Assembly: GCA_030035585.1 (NCBI GenBank)
Contig: CM057482.1
Coordinates: 16,665,001 to 16,729,000 of the forward strand
Length of the DNA: 64,000 nucleotides
Direction: 5' to 3'
From: Dugong dugon
Lineage: Eukaryota; Chordata; Mammalia; Sirenia; Dugongidae
This document shows positions 20,277-32,326 of the stretch, piece after piece. Below the pieces are notes generated by a model, which saw nothing but the letters and a program-made list of their open reading frames with translations, was not told the DNA's origin and did not search any database. Within the stretch, counting starts at the first letter, position 1, and every line of letters starts with the position of its first letter. Made by a program: the position numbers and the translations under genes.

Positions 20277-22820
20277 GGCACCACAATTTGTTTATCCATT
20301 TCCTTGCTGGTAGATACTTGGATTGTTTCAAATTTGAGGCCATTATGAACAAATCTGCTATAAACATTTTTTGTGCAAGTCATTTTGTGGAGTGGAATTG
20401 CTGGGTCATAGAATAGCTGTAAGTTCAACTTTATAAAGGATTGCCATACACTATTTTAAAGTGGTTGTACAATTTTACACTCCCTCCAGCCCTGGTGGTG
20501 CAGTGGTTAAGAGCTACAGCCGCTAACCACCCAAAAAGAAAAAAAGGACAGCAGTTTGAATCCACCCTCTCCTTGGAAACCCTACGGGGCAGTTCTACTC
20601 TGTCCTATAGGGTCACTATGAGTCGGAATCGACTCCATGGCAACAGGTCCAGGGACGTGTAGAAAGTTGCAATTGCTCCACATATTTGCCCATATTTGGT
20701 GTTGTGAGCCTTTTTGTTTTCAGCATTCTAGTGTGACTGTTTCAGCCATTTTGTTGCTTTAATCTGATTTTCCCTGATGTCTGGGGATGTTTATCATATT
20801 TTCATGTACTTTTTGGTCATTTTTATATCTTCTTTTGCGAATTAGACATTTAGGTCTGTTGCCCATTTTTTTAACTTAAATTGTTTTATTATCGATTTTT
20901 GTGAGTTCTTCATATGTTCTAGATACAGTCCTTTGGGTTTGAATTATGAGAAAGTCCAATCCATCAATTCTTCTTTTATGGAAAGTGCTTTTTGTGACCT
21001 CTCTAAAATGGTATTACCTGCCCCAAGTTTGCAAAGATATTCTCCTCTGTTTTCTTCTAGAAGCTTTAGAGATCCAGTTTTTACATTTAGGACTTTGATC
21101 CTTATTAAATTAATTTTTGTGACTCATGTGAAGTAGAGTTGAACTTTATTTTCTTTTCTACATGGAGATCCAGACTTTCCATCAAAATTTTCTTTCCCCA
21201 TTGAATTGCCTTGACAATTTTTTGGAAATCAGTTAATCTGTATATGTGTGGGTCTCTTTCTAGACTTACTATTCTGTTCGATTGATCCATTTTTCTATTT
21301 TTTAAAATGCCACACTGCATCCTTGATTACTGTAGCTCTATATAGTAAGTCTTAAAATCAAGTAATGTAACTTCTTCTACTTAGTGTTCTACAGAATTTC
21401 ATTGGTTATTTTAGATCTTTGCATTTTCACATAAATTTTAGAATCACTTCATCAATTTCTAAAAAGAAAAAGCTTTTGGAGTTTTTATTGGGATGTATTG
21501 AATCTATAGATGGATTGAGAAAGAATGAACATCCTAAAAATATTGAGTCTTCCAGTCTATAAACATAATATACCTCTTTATTTATTCAGATAATTTTTTC
21601 AGTGAATTTGTGTAGATTTCAGTTTAAATTTTATTCCAAAGTAAATTTACTCCTAAGCAATTTATGTTTTTTTTTTATATTTTAAAGGTATTTTAAAATT
21701 TGTTTTCAGTTGAGTTTTTGTTAATATATTGTAATACAATTAATTTTTTCATATTGACATTATATCCTACAAGTATGCTTTATTAATTTCAATAGGTTCT
21801 TTTGTAGATGTCTTATGATTTTCCATGTAAAAAACCATTTTGTCTGCAAATAAAGTCTTACCTCTTCATTTCTAGTCTTTATGCCTTTAATTTCTTTTTC
21901 TTGCTTATTGCACAGTTCAATGCCAAATACAAGTGGAAAGAGTGGTCATCATTGTCCTGTTCCTAATCTTAGGGTAAAAGTGTTCACCATTATAAGTTTA
22001 GGTGTAGATTTTTTATAGATAACCTCTATAAAGAAGGTATGAGGAAGTCCCCCCTTTTTTTAAATCATGAGTATTGAATTTCATAAAATATTCTTCTGCA
22101 TCTATCAAAATAATCATATGGCTCTTCTTTATTTGTTAATGTTATGAATTACATTGATTGATTCTCAAATGTTAAACCAAACTTACATTACTAGGATAAT
22201 ATAATGATATATTTTTCTTTTTAACATATTATTGGATTTTATTAGCTAATATTTAAGGTTGTTTATGTATATGTTTATTAGGAATATTGGTGTGTAAAAT
22301 TTTGTTGTTGTTATTAGGTTGCATCTTTGTCAGGTTTTGGTATCAAGGTTAATCTGGCCCCATAAAACAAGTGAAAAGTTTTACTGGTACTCTATTTTCT
22401 GAGATAGAAAATAGAAATAGATAATAGAAAAGGGGAGGAGCTATATCATTTAAATATACCCTAAACTCCCTTTTGATTTCTTTTTTGACCAAAAAGTTGT
22501 TTGAAGTGTGTTGTTCAATTTACAAATATTTGAGGCTTTTAAATACATATTTTGGTATTGATTTCTAATTTAGTTCAATTGCAGTTAATGAAAATACACT
22601 CTAATATTTCAGTCTTTTTTCTTTCTGCGCTTCGTGGAGTTTCTATTACTCTATCTTCAAGTTTACTAATGTTTTCTTCTTCGGTGTCTAATCTGCCACT
22701 AATCGCATCCAGTGTATTTTTCATGTCAGATATTGCATTTTCATCTCTAGAAGTTCCACTTAGTTCTTGTTTCTATCTTCCATTTCTCTCCTCATTATGT
22801 TTGTTTTGCTTTACATTCTC
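20277..22820 (-). mobile_element. Old L1, minus strand, continued
   Basis: Continuation of the L1 begun at 8380: reverse-complement ORF2 C-terminus (ggccattatgaacaaatctg, attgctgggtcatagaatag), the reverse transcriptase region (cattttgtctgcaaataaag, tcattgtcctgttcctaatc) and endonuclease-side text to about 22600. From about 22610 to 22820 the text resembles ORF1/5' region instead, so the element is internally deleted or rearranged. It is heavily decayed. Confidence 0.75.
20488..20655 (+). mobile_element. AfroSINE (short form), plus strand
   Basis: Starts agccctggtggtgcagtggt, contains ctccttggaaaccctacggg and ends tatgagtcggaatcgactcc. It interrupts the old minus-strand L1. An A-rich insertion lies after the head (ccaaaaagaaaaaaag). 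Confidence 0.95.
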
Positions 22821-23215
22821 AAGTATGTTTGTTGTTGTTGTTGTTGTTAGGTGCTATTGAGTCAGTTCCAACTCATAGCTACCCTATGAACAACAGAATG
22901 AAACACTGCCCAGTGCTGCGCAATCCTCACAATCATTGTTATACTTGAGCCCATTGTTGCACCCACTGTGTCAATCCATCTCATTGAGGGTCTTCCTCTT
23001 TTTCACTGAACCTCTACTTTACCAAGCACGATGCCCTTCTCCAGGGGCTGGTCCCTCCTGATAACACGTCCAAAGTATGTGAGACGTAGTCTTGCCATCC
23101 TTGCTTCCAAGGAGCATTCTGGTGGTACTTCTTCCAAGACAGATTTGTTCATTCTTTTGGCAGTCCATGGTACAGTCAATATTTCTTTCAGTCTTCCTTA
23201 TTTATCATCCAGCTT

Positions 23216-24314
23216 TCACATGCATATGAGGCGATTGAAAACACCATGGCTTGGGTCAGGCGCACCTTCGTCTTCAAGTTGACATCTTTGCTTTTCAACA
23301 CTCCAAAGAGGTCTTTTGCAGCAGATTTGCCCAGTGCAATGTGTCTTTTGATTTATTGACTGCTGCTTCCATGATGTTGACTGTGGATCCAAGTAAAATG
23401 AAATCCTTGACAACTTCAGTCTTTTCTCCATTTATAAGGATGTTGCTTATTGGTCCAGTTATGAGGATTTTTTTCTTTATGTTGAGGTGTAATCCATATA
23501 GAAGGCTGTGGTCTTTGATCTTCATCAGTAAGTGCTTCAAGTCCTCTTCACTTTCAGCAAGCAAAGTTGTGTCATTTGTATAACGCAGGTTGTTAATGAG
23601 TTTTCCTCCAATCCTGATGCACCGTTCTTCTTCATATAGTCCAGCTTTTTGGATTATTTGCTTAGCATATAGATTGATAAGCACGGTGAAAGGATACAAC
23701 CCTGACACACACCTTTCCTGACTCTAAACCACACAGTATCCCTTTGTTCTATTCGAATGACTGCCTCTTGATCTATGTATAAGTTCCTCATGAGCACAAT
23801 TAAGTGTTCTGAAATTCCCTCTTCCCAATGTTATCCATAATTTGTTATGATCCACACGGTGGAATGCCTTTGCATAATCAGTAAAACACAGGTAAACATC
23901 TTTCTGGTATGCTCTCCTTTCAGCCAGGATCTGTCTGACATCAGCAATGATATCCCTAGTTCCACATCCTCTTCTGAATCCAGCTTGAATTTCTAGCAGT
24001 TCTTTGTCTATATACTACTGCAGCCACTTTTGAATGATTTTTAGCAAAATTTTACTTATGTGTGATATTAATGATACTGTTCGATAAGTTTTGCATTTGG
24101 TTGGATCATGTTTCTTTGGAATAGGCATAAATGTGGATCTCTTCCTGTCAGTTAGCCCAATAGCTGTCTTCCGAATTTCTTGGCATAGGCGAATGAGCAC
24201 TTCCAGCACTGCATCCGTTTGTTGAAACATCCCAGTTGGTGTTCTGTCAATTCCTAGAGCCTTGTTTTTCACCAGTGCTTTCAGTGCAGGTTGGACCTCT
24301 CTCTTCACTACCAT
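23216..24314 (-). pseudogene. RTE reverse transcriptase remnants, minus strand
   Basis: The 24015-24314 piece reads VLIRLCQEIRKTAIGLTDRK and corresponds to the early reverse transcriptase. The 23295-23708 piece has RYTNDTTLLAESEEDLKHLL at the catalytic motif (YADD-like, here YTND), followed by IKDHSLLYGLHLN. Stops and frameshifts separate the pieces, so it is not functional. Confidence 0.8.
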
Positions 24315-24405
24315 CAGTTCCTGATCATATGCTACCTTCTGAAATGGTTGAACATTGACTAATTCTTTTTTGTATAGTGACTCTGTGTATTCCTTCCATC
24401 TTCTT

Positions 24406-24658
24406 CTTTTTTTTTTTTTAATGTTAGTATGTATATTGTTTTATGGCATTGGTTAACATCCCCATGACATGTCAGTACTCTCCTTTCTCCACCTTTGGTT
24501 CCCTATTACCAGCCTTCCTGTGCCCTCCTGCCTTCTCGTCCTTGCCCCTGGGCTGGTGTGCCCCTTTAGACTCGTTTTGTCCTATGGATCTGTATAATCT
24601 TTGGCTAATAGGTGAACCTCTGGAGTAACTTCATTCTGGGGCCATATTCTCAGGTTTC
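24406..24658 (-). mobile_element. 5'-truncated L1 3' UTR insertion, minus strand
   Basis: Flanked by exact ccttccatcttctt copies (24392-24405 and 24659-24672) and starting with a T-run (the poly(A) on the other strand). The body (attgttttatggcattggtt, cttctcgtccttgcccctgg, taatctttggctaataggtg) is related to the 3' UTR of the young L1s in this window. Only one copy of the repeated 3' UTR unit is present and the 3' end is shorter. Confidence 0.9.
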
Positions 24659-25092
24659 CCTTCCATCTTCTTTTGATGCTTCCTGAGTCATCTAATATTT
24701 TGCCCATACGATCCTTCAATATTGCAACTCAAGGCTTCAATTTTTTCTTCGGTTCTTTCAGCTTGAAAAATGCTGAGCATGTTCTTCTGTTTTGGTTTTC
24801 TATCTCCAAATCTTTGCACATGTCATTATCATACGTTGTCTTCTCAAGTCGCCCTTTGAAATCTTCTGTTTAGCTCTTTTGCTTCATCATTTCTTCCATT
24901 TGCTTTAGCTACTCGATGTTCAAGAGCAAGTTTCAGAGTCTCTTCTCATATCCATTTTGGTCTTTTCTTTCCTGTCTTTTTAATGACCTCCTGCTTTCTT
25001 CATGTATGATGTCCTTGATGTCATCCCACAACTTGTCTGGTCTTTAGTCATTAGTGTTCAACACGTCAAATCTGTTCTTGAGATGGTCTCAA

Positions 25093-25330
25093 GAAATTGT
25101 TGTTTTAAATATATTTTCTTCAATATTAATATAGCTATACCAGCTTTCTTTTTATCAGTATATGAGTAAAATTTACTTGTATCAATTAATTTCAACCTTT
25201 ATGTATCTTTATATTTTTAGATTTGACTTCATTTTAATTATTTCATTTATATAGCCAATGACCTAATTTTCATTATTTTCATTGTTTTTTTCAACACCAA
25301 GATAATACAGACCACCAATTTTTTCTATAT
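25093..25330 (-). mobile_element. Old L1 fragment after the minus-strand RTE
   Basis: ttaatatagctataccagct and tcaacctttatgtatcttta correspond to reverse-complement L1 ORF2 endonuclease-region text. Its relation to the L1 left of the RTE is unclear because the order looks rearranged. Confidence 0.55.
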
Positions 25331-26562
25331 AAATAGAGTAGGAGTGAATCTCTTTTATTGACATAGTAAGTTTTCCTTCCTGAAAACATAATCATCTATT
25401 CAGTCAGTACTATCTGACTGCTTCTTTTACAATTTATATACAATTATACAATTTATATTGTAGTTCACAAATAGTCATTAATTAGACAAAGAATCTTCTG
25501 TAGCCTGAGGTTTCCCTGGAGAATAATGTCGTTGAGTGTCTTTCCCTCCTACGTATCACACAGATTGCCAAGATGTGAGTCATACTCCATGCAGCATGGT
25601 TTTAACACAGCCATAAAGCACAACACCTGCCTGTATGTGCACGTCAGAGCGATTACAGTCTACATTACACAACACCCAACAATAAGAATTGATAAAGGAA
25701 TTCCAACTTTCTATTTAAGCAAAATATTTGGCATTAACTTTCTGATTAGTTTGTAATTTCTAGATGATGACATGGCTATAGCTATTTTACTATGAGGAAT
25801 GCAATAGTAAATAATGCCTGTGCAATTTCGGTCTCTGCCTCACCTTTAGCAAAAAAAAAAAAAAAAATCAATTTCATATTGAAAAGCTCTATTTTTTGTA
25901 TTTATGTGGAAAATTGGTTTATTTACCAAAGTGCTGATTTATATGGCAATATGTAAAACCTGCAGTGGTTTCATGCCTCAAATTTAATAGTTCTGTAATA
26001 GGCAATGAGTTGAGAACTAGAGGTGAATGACTCACCAGTAAAATTATCATATTTACATGAACAGAAGAAAAAGAAAAATGTGTACAGGAAGTATAAATGT
26101 ATTTCATTAAGACTTTATAAAAGACCTAAGCCAATGAGCACATGGAATTTCCCTAGCATCAGTAATTGGCTCCAGTAGGTCTAATCAGAGAGTCAAGTGC
26201 AGAGATTTTGTTGTTGTTGTTGTTGTTTTGTTTTTTAATGGTTGGGAATAAGAGAGCTCTCTCTTGCTGTGAATGATGAAGTGTGCAAATGTACAGCTAA
26301 TTTAATACCATGAAAAGAGCCAGCCACACACAAAAGGTGAGAGCTGAGAAATTACAGAGAAACGGAGGAGCCCTGATTGAATCATGCTTAAAGCCCTCTT
26401 ACTGCTGAATTTTGTCTCTATTGCATGATGTCTGAGGCTTCAACTAGGAAGATGCAAAGTCTGAGGTCTGGAGTAATCTGAATATTTAGTCAGTCACATG
26501 TCTGGTGATTGAGGCTGGCTACCTACAGGGACCTCAGCTGGGGCTGTCACCCAGAACACTTA
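25331..26562. other. No gene or repeat family recognised
   Basis: AT-rich DNA with an A-run at 25850-25867 and a short (GTT)n at 26208-26230. Nothing coding is supportable. Confidence 0.5.
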
Positions 26563-26978
26563 TGTTATGAATTGAATTGTAGCCCCCAAAAAGATAGGTT
26601 GATGTCCTAACCCTTGCACTGGAGAATGTAATCCTGTCTGGGGAGATAGAGTTTTTCTTTGCAGATGATATCCATTAAATTGAGGAAGGCATTTTATGAA
26701 AGAAGACACAGAACAGAATCACACACAGGGAAATCACAGCATGTGAGAATCTTTCTACAAGTCAAGGAATGCCAAGAAATGCCTGGGGGTGGTCAGAAGC
26801 TGAGAGAGACAAGGAAGGATCTTCCCGTAGAGCTGACAGAGAGAGAGAGAGAGCATAGCTTTGCTGATGGCCTGAATTTAGATTTCTAGGTTCCAGAACT
26901 GTGAGAAAATAAATTTTTGTTCTTAAAGGCACCCACTTTGTGATATTTTTGTTATGGAAGCCCTAGGAAACTAAGACA
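26563..26978 (+). mobile_element. MaLR-type (MLT1-like) solo LTR, plus strand
   Basis: Starts tgttatgaattgaattgtag with ccccaaaaagataggttgat, passes through ccagaactgtgagaaaataa (polyadenylation region) and ends ggaaactaagaca. Flanking five-mers actta and accta differ at one position. It is an old ERVL-MaLR LTR without an internal region. Confidence 0.8.
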
Positions 26979-27204
26979 ACCTACCTGTGGCCTTCCCAAG
27001 TGTCTGGCTGCTTGAGCTTCCACATAGCATGGTGACCGACTTCCAAGAGCAAGCATCCCAGTTGTATCTCTTTTATGACCTAGCCTCAGAAGTCACGTAG
27101 CATCACTTTCAGACTCAAGGGGAGAGCATCCCCAGCTCTAGATGGGAGGAGTCACATCATCAGAAGACCATGAAGAATGGGAAATAGTGTGGCCGTTTTG
27201 AAAA
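26979..27204. other. Nothing recognised
   Basis: Short unannotated spacer between an LTR and an L2 fragment. Confidence 0.4.
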
Positions 27205-27480
27205 CTACAGTATGCCACATATGCCATGCTGTCTATTGCCTCTATGGCTTGAACACTTTGCAACTTTTTTCTACCCCTTTCACCTGGCTAAACCGTCCTC
27301 AACCTTGTCTGGGCCAGGTGTCCCTGTCAGTGTGCCCATAGCACCCTGTACTTCTTTTAAAGAGTTTACTTGTAATTTCCTATGTACCTGTCTGTCTCTA
27401 CCAGTTGTAGGTTCCCTGACCATGTCTGTCTTCACTGCTTTATCTCCAGCATTTAGCAAAATATCTGGATGAGTAATAAA
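27205..27480 (+). mobile_element. L2 LINE 3' fragment, plus strand
   Basis: The 3' end pattern is recognisable: tctaccagttgtaggttccc, ccatgtctgtcttcactgct, ttatctccagcatttagcaa and a weak gagtaataaag end. It is ancient. Confidence 0.6.
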
Positions 27481-28360
27481 GCTCTCTTTAGGTTTTGTGT
27501 AGACAAACCTATTTTATTTATGTGATTGGCAAAGTTCTGGATTTTGTATAGACAAACTAGTTTCATTTGAATTGGATGCACATTTTAAAGACAGTCCTCA
27601 GCTTCTGACATTTAATATCGTTGCAATCTACAGTTTGGAGCACTCTACACTGACACATCTATGCACGTTCCAGATGCTAAGCTCAGACTTCAGCATCTAG
27701 CCTTAGCACCAACCAACAAAGAGAGCATTCTGAACTGCCTCATGGTGGCCCTGCCTGCCAGTCAGCTGTCAGACTTATAAGCATCACCATGTGTATACAG
27801 CAGTGTGAGTGGAAAAGGAAAAAAATGTATTTTTGGTACTAGCTATAGGAAGTGAAATTTCACAGGTACTGTGATAGAGTCAAAGATGGAAATCATTAAA
27901 TATGATGAAAATGCCATAATGAATAAGAAATGAACAAAATATAAAGAACATGTACAAGGTGCTGGAAATGTATTATCAAAGATGAAATCTAAAAGGCAGG
28001 GCATTGTTATGGATTATATACAATTTTTTAACCCTCGAAATGAAACTCCTTCATAACATATAAATTCTATTGTTAAACTTTTGATTTCCCATAATATTTA
28101 CATTGTGCACTAAAAGAGAGGACTACCTATACTAAATAAGATGTGAAACTCATAATTAATTTACATCAGCTTGCTGGTCAAGTTTAATGGTGATCTAGTG
28201 TTTGGCCTGAGAACTGATGTTAAAATGGTGACTGTAGGATATGTGGTCTGTGGGAAGACATAGATGGACCTGTGTCTAACCCATAGGGTTCAGGATTGGC
28301 AAGATACCTTCTAATATGTCAGCGAAGACCAGCTGTCAATACTCTGGGAAACATTTCTCA
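27481..28360. other. No gene or repeat recognised
   Basis: Unique-looking DNA. No open frame of note. Confidence 0.4.
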
Positions 28361-28361
28361 A

Positions 28362-28525
28362 AAATGACCTGGGTACACTCATATCAGAATCACACGTAGA
28401 AGTCTGATAATTCAGATGCCTGATCCCAACCCCTTTCCTCAGACCAAATCTCTGGGGATGGGGCCCAGCATTTTTAGCAGGCTCGCAAATGACTCTAATG
28501 CATACCAAGTTTTGGAACCAATGCC
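28362..28525 (+). mobile_element. MER5-like hAT-Charlie MITE, plus strand
   Basis: atcagaatcacacgtagaag, ctggggatggggcccagcat and ttttagcaggctcgcaaatg follow the MER5 order. It is an ancient non-autonomous DNA transposon. Confidence 0.7.
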
Positions 28526-29513
28526 TTTTGGATGCTGACATTGGAGCTGTGAGGCCCTTGGCCTAGCCCTGCCACTGGAGAGGAGTCCACTTCAGCCTCA
28601 CCACAGTGAGAAAGCTGACCTGCTCAGACCCCAGGTGGTCTAAGGCCATACTAACCAGGGGAAACTATTTTACTGCAAGAAGAAAAAGAATACAAAGAAA
28701 GTTTTTGCAATACGCTTTGAAAATGTTAACTTTACACATTTTCAAATGTCCAAGGCCTATGTTTTTCTCCCAAAGCTGACACTGGAGCAGAAGAACTGGG
28801 TAGTCATTCTTCAACAGATTTCTGGGAAGCACTGGTCATGTTGTCCAGCTGAATAGAAAATCAGGCTATGGAAAGAGATAGGTGGCCAGTGGCAGAGCAT
28901 TTCTTAGGACTGTGATGTGGAGACTAAAGACTCTGAGTACTTATAAGGATGATGATGCCTCTGACTTCTGACGGTGATGGAGATGGTGCAGGATAGGACT
29001 GATCAACCAGGTGTGGAACGAGTGAGACCTTAAACTTTCAGCTAATTACAGCACTGAATTTAAGAATGCAGACACCATGATTTATGGGACTTTAAATGTA
29101 GTAGCTGGACATAGAAAGCCTATTACTCTAGGAAGGTCAACAAGACGAACATGAAGATGCTTCAGCCAACCAGAGAATGGGAATATGTCCCTAAACTTGT
29201 AGAGCTTAGTTCTTAGTCAAAGCCTGCCCATGGTTTCAGCCAGTGAATCTATGACTTGTATCTAATCTATAAAAGAAACTGTGATCATCTCTCTCTCTCT
29301 TCTCCTGTCCCTTTTTCTTCCCTTTACTCTCCCTTATTTCTCATTTCTTGCTGCAAACCCTGTCTTCAAATGTCAATCATTTTCTCCAATATCTGACTTT
29401 TACCTCTCTCCCTTTACTCTCATCCCAAGTATTCCTGTGAGCCTCTTTCCATCTTTCCTGCTCACCCTACATCCCACCTTATTTCCCAGTGCTCTCTTTC
29501 CCACACTTCTCAT

Positions 29514-29514
<1 letters not shown>
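28526..29514. other. No gene or repeat recognised
   Basis: Nothing recognisable. A pyrimidine-rich stretch (ctctctctctcttctcctg) lies at 29288-29320. Confidence 0.4.

Positions 29515-29545
<31 letters not shown>
29515..29545. repeat. (AC)n microsatellite
   Basis: A perfect run of about 15 CA dinucleotides inside a pyrimidine-rich region. Confidence 0.95.
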
Positions 29546-29547
<2 letters not shown>

Positions 29548-29900
29548 CACCCCTCCCTCATTCCATTGATTTCTTGGTATTTGTTTTGGTCCCTTTGTGT
29601 CTGGGTGTCTCCAGTCACTGTCTTTGTGCCTCAGTCTACCAAGACCTCTGTGACTATTTTTTTTAATCTCTATATTAATCTCAATCTCTGAGTAATTATT
29701 CCCAGTGGTATTATGTGCCAAGGGAGGTAAGATATTTTTAAAAGCACCCAAGTCCCATGTCAAGGAGAATGGAGGCAGGCGCAAAAGGATGAAAACCCCC
29801 GGGGAAGAAGAGAAGGGAGTGAAGCTTATAATCTCCCTGCCTGGTGTCCTGTTGCAGCAGATGGGGAGACTGGGTCAGAGAGTTCCGAAGGCAGCAGCAC
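29546..29900. other. Nothing recognised
   Basis: Unannotated stretch between the microsatellite and an RTE fragment. Confidence 0.4.
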
Positions 29901-29901
29901 C

Positions 29902-30124
29902 TTGTTGTTGCTGTTAGTTACCCTTGAGTTGGCTCTAACTCATCGTGACCTCATGTATAACAGAACAAAACGTTGCCCAGTCCTGGGCCATCTTTATGAC
30001 CATTGGTATATTTGGGTCCATTGTTGTGGCTACTGTGTCAATCTATCTCATTGAAGGTTTCCCTCATTTTCACTGACCCTCTACCAAACATGATGTCCTT
30101 TTCTAGCCATTGTTCCTTCTTGCT
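29902..30124 (-). mobile_element. RTE LINE 3' fragment, minus strand
   Basis: ttgttgttgctgttagttac then ttgagttggctctaactcat and ctgtgtcaatctatctcatt match the 3' end of the RTE copies at 22826 and 37254. It is strongly 5'-truncated. Confidence 0.85.
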
Positions 30125-30423
30125 GCAGGGTTTTATCTCACATAGGGCTAGCAGAGGTTGGGTGCAGTTTTGCAGGGTATGTAAAGCAGGCAGGCTCAAA
30201 GTGGCTAAATATCTGCTTACTGGGGCTATTTTTTGAACAATTGGATGTGTACAAATTTGAGTTTGGTGCCAATGGACTCCTTTGGACTAATGGGTCTCAG
30301 CTTGCTATGAAGAAGTAAACAACATGGAGCCAATAAACAGAAGTTATTTTTGGTTCATTTATATAACAAGAGGCAATATTAAAAGGCCAAACGATCCAAT
30401 TTAAGGCCTTCTATTAACCAAGT
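30125..30423. other. Nothing recognised
   Basis: Short spacer without recognisable features. Confidence 0.4.
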
Positions 30424-30630
30424 AGGGGCACACAGGTAGCACAACGGTTGCACTTGACTGCTAACCTAAGGGTTGGTGATTTGAACCCACCCAGCAGCAT
30501 CACAGAAGAAAAGCCTGGCAATCTGCTTCTGTAAAGATTACAGCCGAGAAAACCCTATGGAGCAATTCTACTCTGTAACACATGGGGTTGCTATGAGTTG
30601 GAATCAACTCAAAAGCAACTGGTTTGGTTC
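30424..30630 (+). mobile_element. AfroSINE (long form), plus strand
   Basis: Diverged head (gtagcacaacggttgcactt), then gaaaagcctggcaatctgct, aaccctatggagcaattcta, ggggttgctatgagttggaa and the ggtttggtt end. Confidence 0.9.
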
Positions 30631-31970
30631 GATTTATTGACCAAGTTGTAACAATTTGAAGACAAAATATTATTGTTATTATAGTAACTTGGAACAAGTT
30701 GAGTCTATGTAAGGCCATGGATTCATAATTATACTCAAAAGAGAAAAGTTAACCTAGTGAGTACAGAAATATGGTTGTAATATAAAAAAATGGATAACAA
30801 ATTACAGATATGTTTCCTATAATGGATTTTAACAAGTAGGCCATGTCTACATATGGATATTGTGTTTCCTTCACTAAACTACTCTTTTATAAGATACATA
30901 AATATATACTCACAAATAAGATGATGGAACTGAGTCAACCAATAATACAGGAAGAAATAAGAACTATGTCAAAAAGAGGGAGGACTGATTGGTACCAGGT
31001 GTCACATATAATTTAGGTAGAAAGAAGATTCAACACTTTCTTGGGATCAGCAATCACACAAAATTACCAAGTAGAAGAAGGATTCAACAGAGTCTTTCAA
31101 AATGTCCCAAAGAGGAAGCATATGCTCCCTAGACTCAATGACTCATCTCACAGGAAATGAAACCACTAGATGACCCTACTAATTTTAATAAAACACCGAT
31201 AAGGAATACATAATTCTTTTCAAAGGTAACAGGCCAGGTCAATATATCATACTGATAGGCTATTGGCTTTTGTAATGCTGGCAAAATGAGACTTTAAAAA
31301 GTACAGCATTTCCTGAAAGACACCAGGTTGCAAAAGAACTAAAGCTAAGTGAAGGTGTGACCTTAAAAATCTTATTGTGGTAGCACCGGAAGTTGACCTG
31401 ATGAAGAGTCCTGAGCCCAGACTAAAAACGGATCAGCCAGCAATCCAGATCCTGCTGCCTTGGCTGGTCTGAGCACATATACTTTTTCTTTGGGGTCTAG
31501 TAATATTACTCCACCCTTGGGAAGAAATAAAAATATATTACTGAAACTCTAGAAAGGTATTAAAATAAGTATACTAATATCCCCTAGGAAGGTATAAAAC
31601 AAGCATATAAATTATCAAAGAAATGAGTAAGTCCATTTTTCTGAGACTTTAGAAAATGTTCAAGCGTAAGTATAATAATAAGCTTTGTAGTCATTGCATT
31701 TGTGAATGCTTTATGATATTTGAAGTGTTCAAAATAATCTGCCATAATGATTTATAATTGTATTTTAAAGTATTTAAGGCAAATTAATCAAATTATAATC
31801 AGTTTAAATGATCAAAATAACTCATTTTTGAAATATTTACGTATTAGTTATGTGAATTCAATAATTTGAGCATTAAACAAAGCACAGGTTTCCAGTTCCT
31901 GACAAGAAAGTTAAGAAATCTGGGCTGTGAGGCCCTTCTCCCAAAATCAACCCAGAGGAAATTAGAGACA
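30631..31970. other. No gene or repeat recognised
   Basis: AT-rich, unique-looking DNA without supportable features. Confidence 0.45.
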
Positions 31971-31974
31971 GTGA

Positions 31975-32106
31975 TTGAAAACCTTTGTTGAACGTTTGAA
32001 TCACTGGGGCGCATTAAAAACTATTGATAATCAGGGACCCTCCTTGAACCAGTTGTGTCAGAATCCCTAGAAGCAGAATCTGGGCACTGGTATTTTTAAA
32101 TATGCT
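31975..32106 (+). mobile_element. MER5-like fragment cut by a SINE
   Basis: gaatcactggggcgcattaa, gggaccctccttgaaccagt and aagcagaatctgggcactgg fit a MER5-type element. It ends where the AfroSINE begins at about 32109. Confidence 0.5.
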
Positions 32107-32108
32107 TC

Positions 32109-32326
32109 CAGTTAAACCAGTTGCCGTAAGTCAGTAAGTCGACCCTGACTCCTGGAGACCTCACGTGTGTCAGGATGGAACTGTGCTCCATAGGGTTTTC
32201 AGTGGCTGATTTTTTGGAAGTGGAGTGCCAGGTCTTATTTCCAAGGTGCTTCCGGGTGGACTCGAACCTGAAAACTTTTGGTTAGCATCTGAGCCCGTTA
32301 ACCATTTGCACTGCCCTGCAGCCAGG
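32109..32326 (-). mobile_element. AfroSINE (long form), minus strand
   Basis: Low-end tail taaaccagttgccgtaagtc, core ccatagggttttcagtggct and head gttagcatctgagcccgtta. It lies in an older MER5-like fragment. Confidence 0.9.

Larger units (their letters stand above)
22826..25092 (-). mobile_element. RTE-clade LINE, minus strand
   Basis: The 3' end is at low coordinates with a (TTG)n tail (gttgttgttgttgttgttag), followed by the reverse complement of the whole reverse transcriptase region up to the start of the endonuclease-linker part (caaatctgttcttgagatgg). Candidate duplication tctcaag at 22817-22823 and 25087-25093. A 253-bp L1 3' UTR piece is inserted at 24406-24658. Open remnants on the minus strand include 23295-23708 and 24015-24314. 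It is truncated at its 5' end. Confidence 0.9.

Noticed and set aside
20488-20655. tRNA gene in SINE heads
   Set aside because: The box-A/box-B-like head is part of AfroSINE; no complete cloverleaf with an anticodon arm was seen.
29281-29691. 136-codon frame with His/Thr run
   Set aside because: Created by pyrimidine-rich DNA and the (AC)n repeat.
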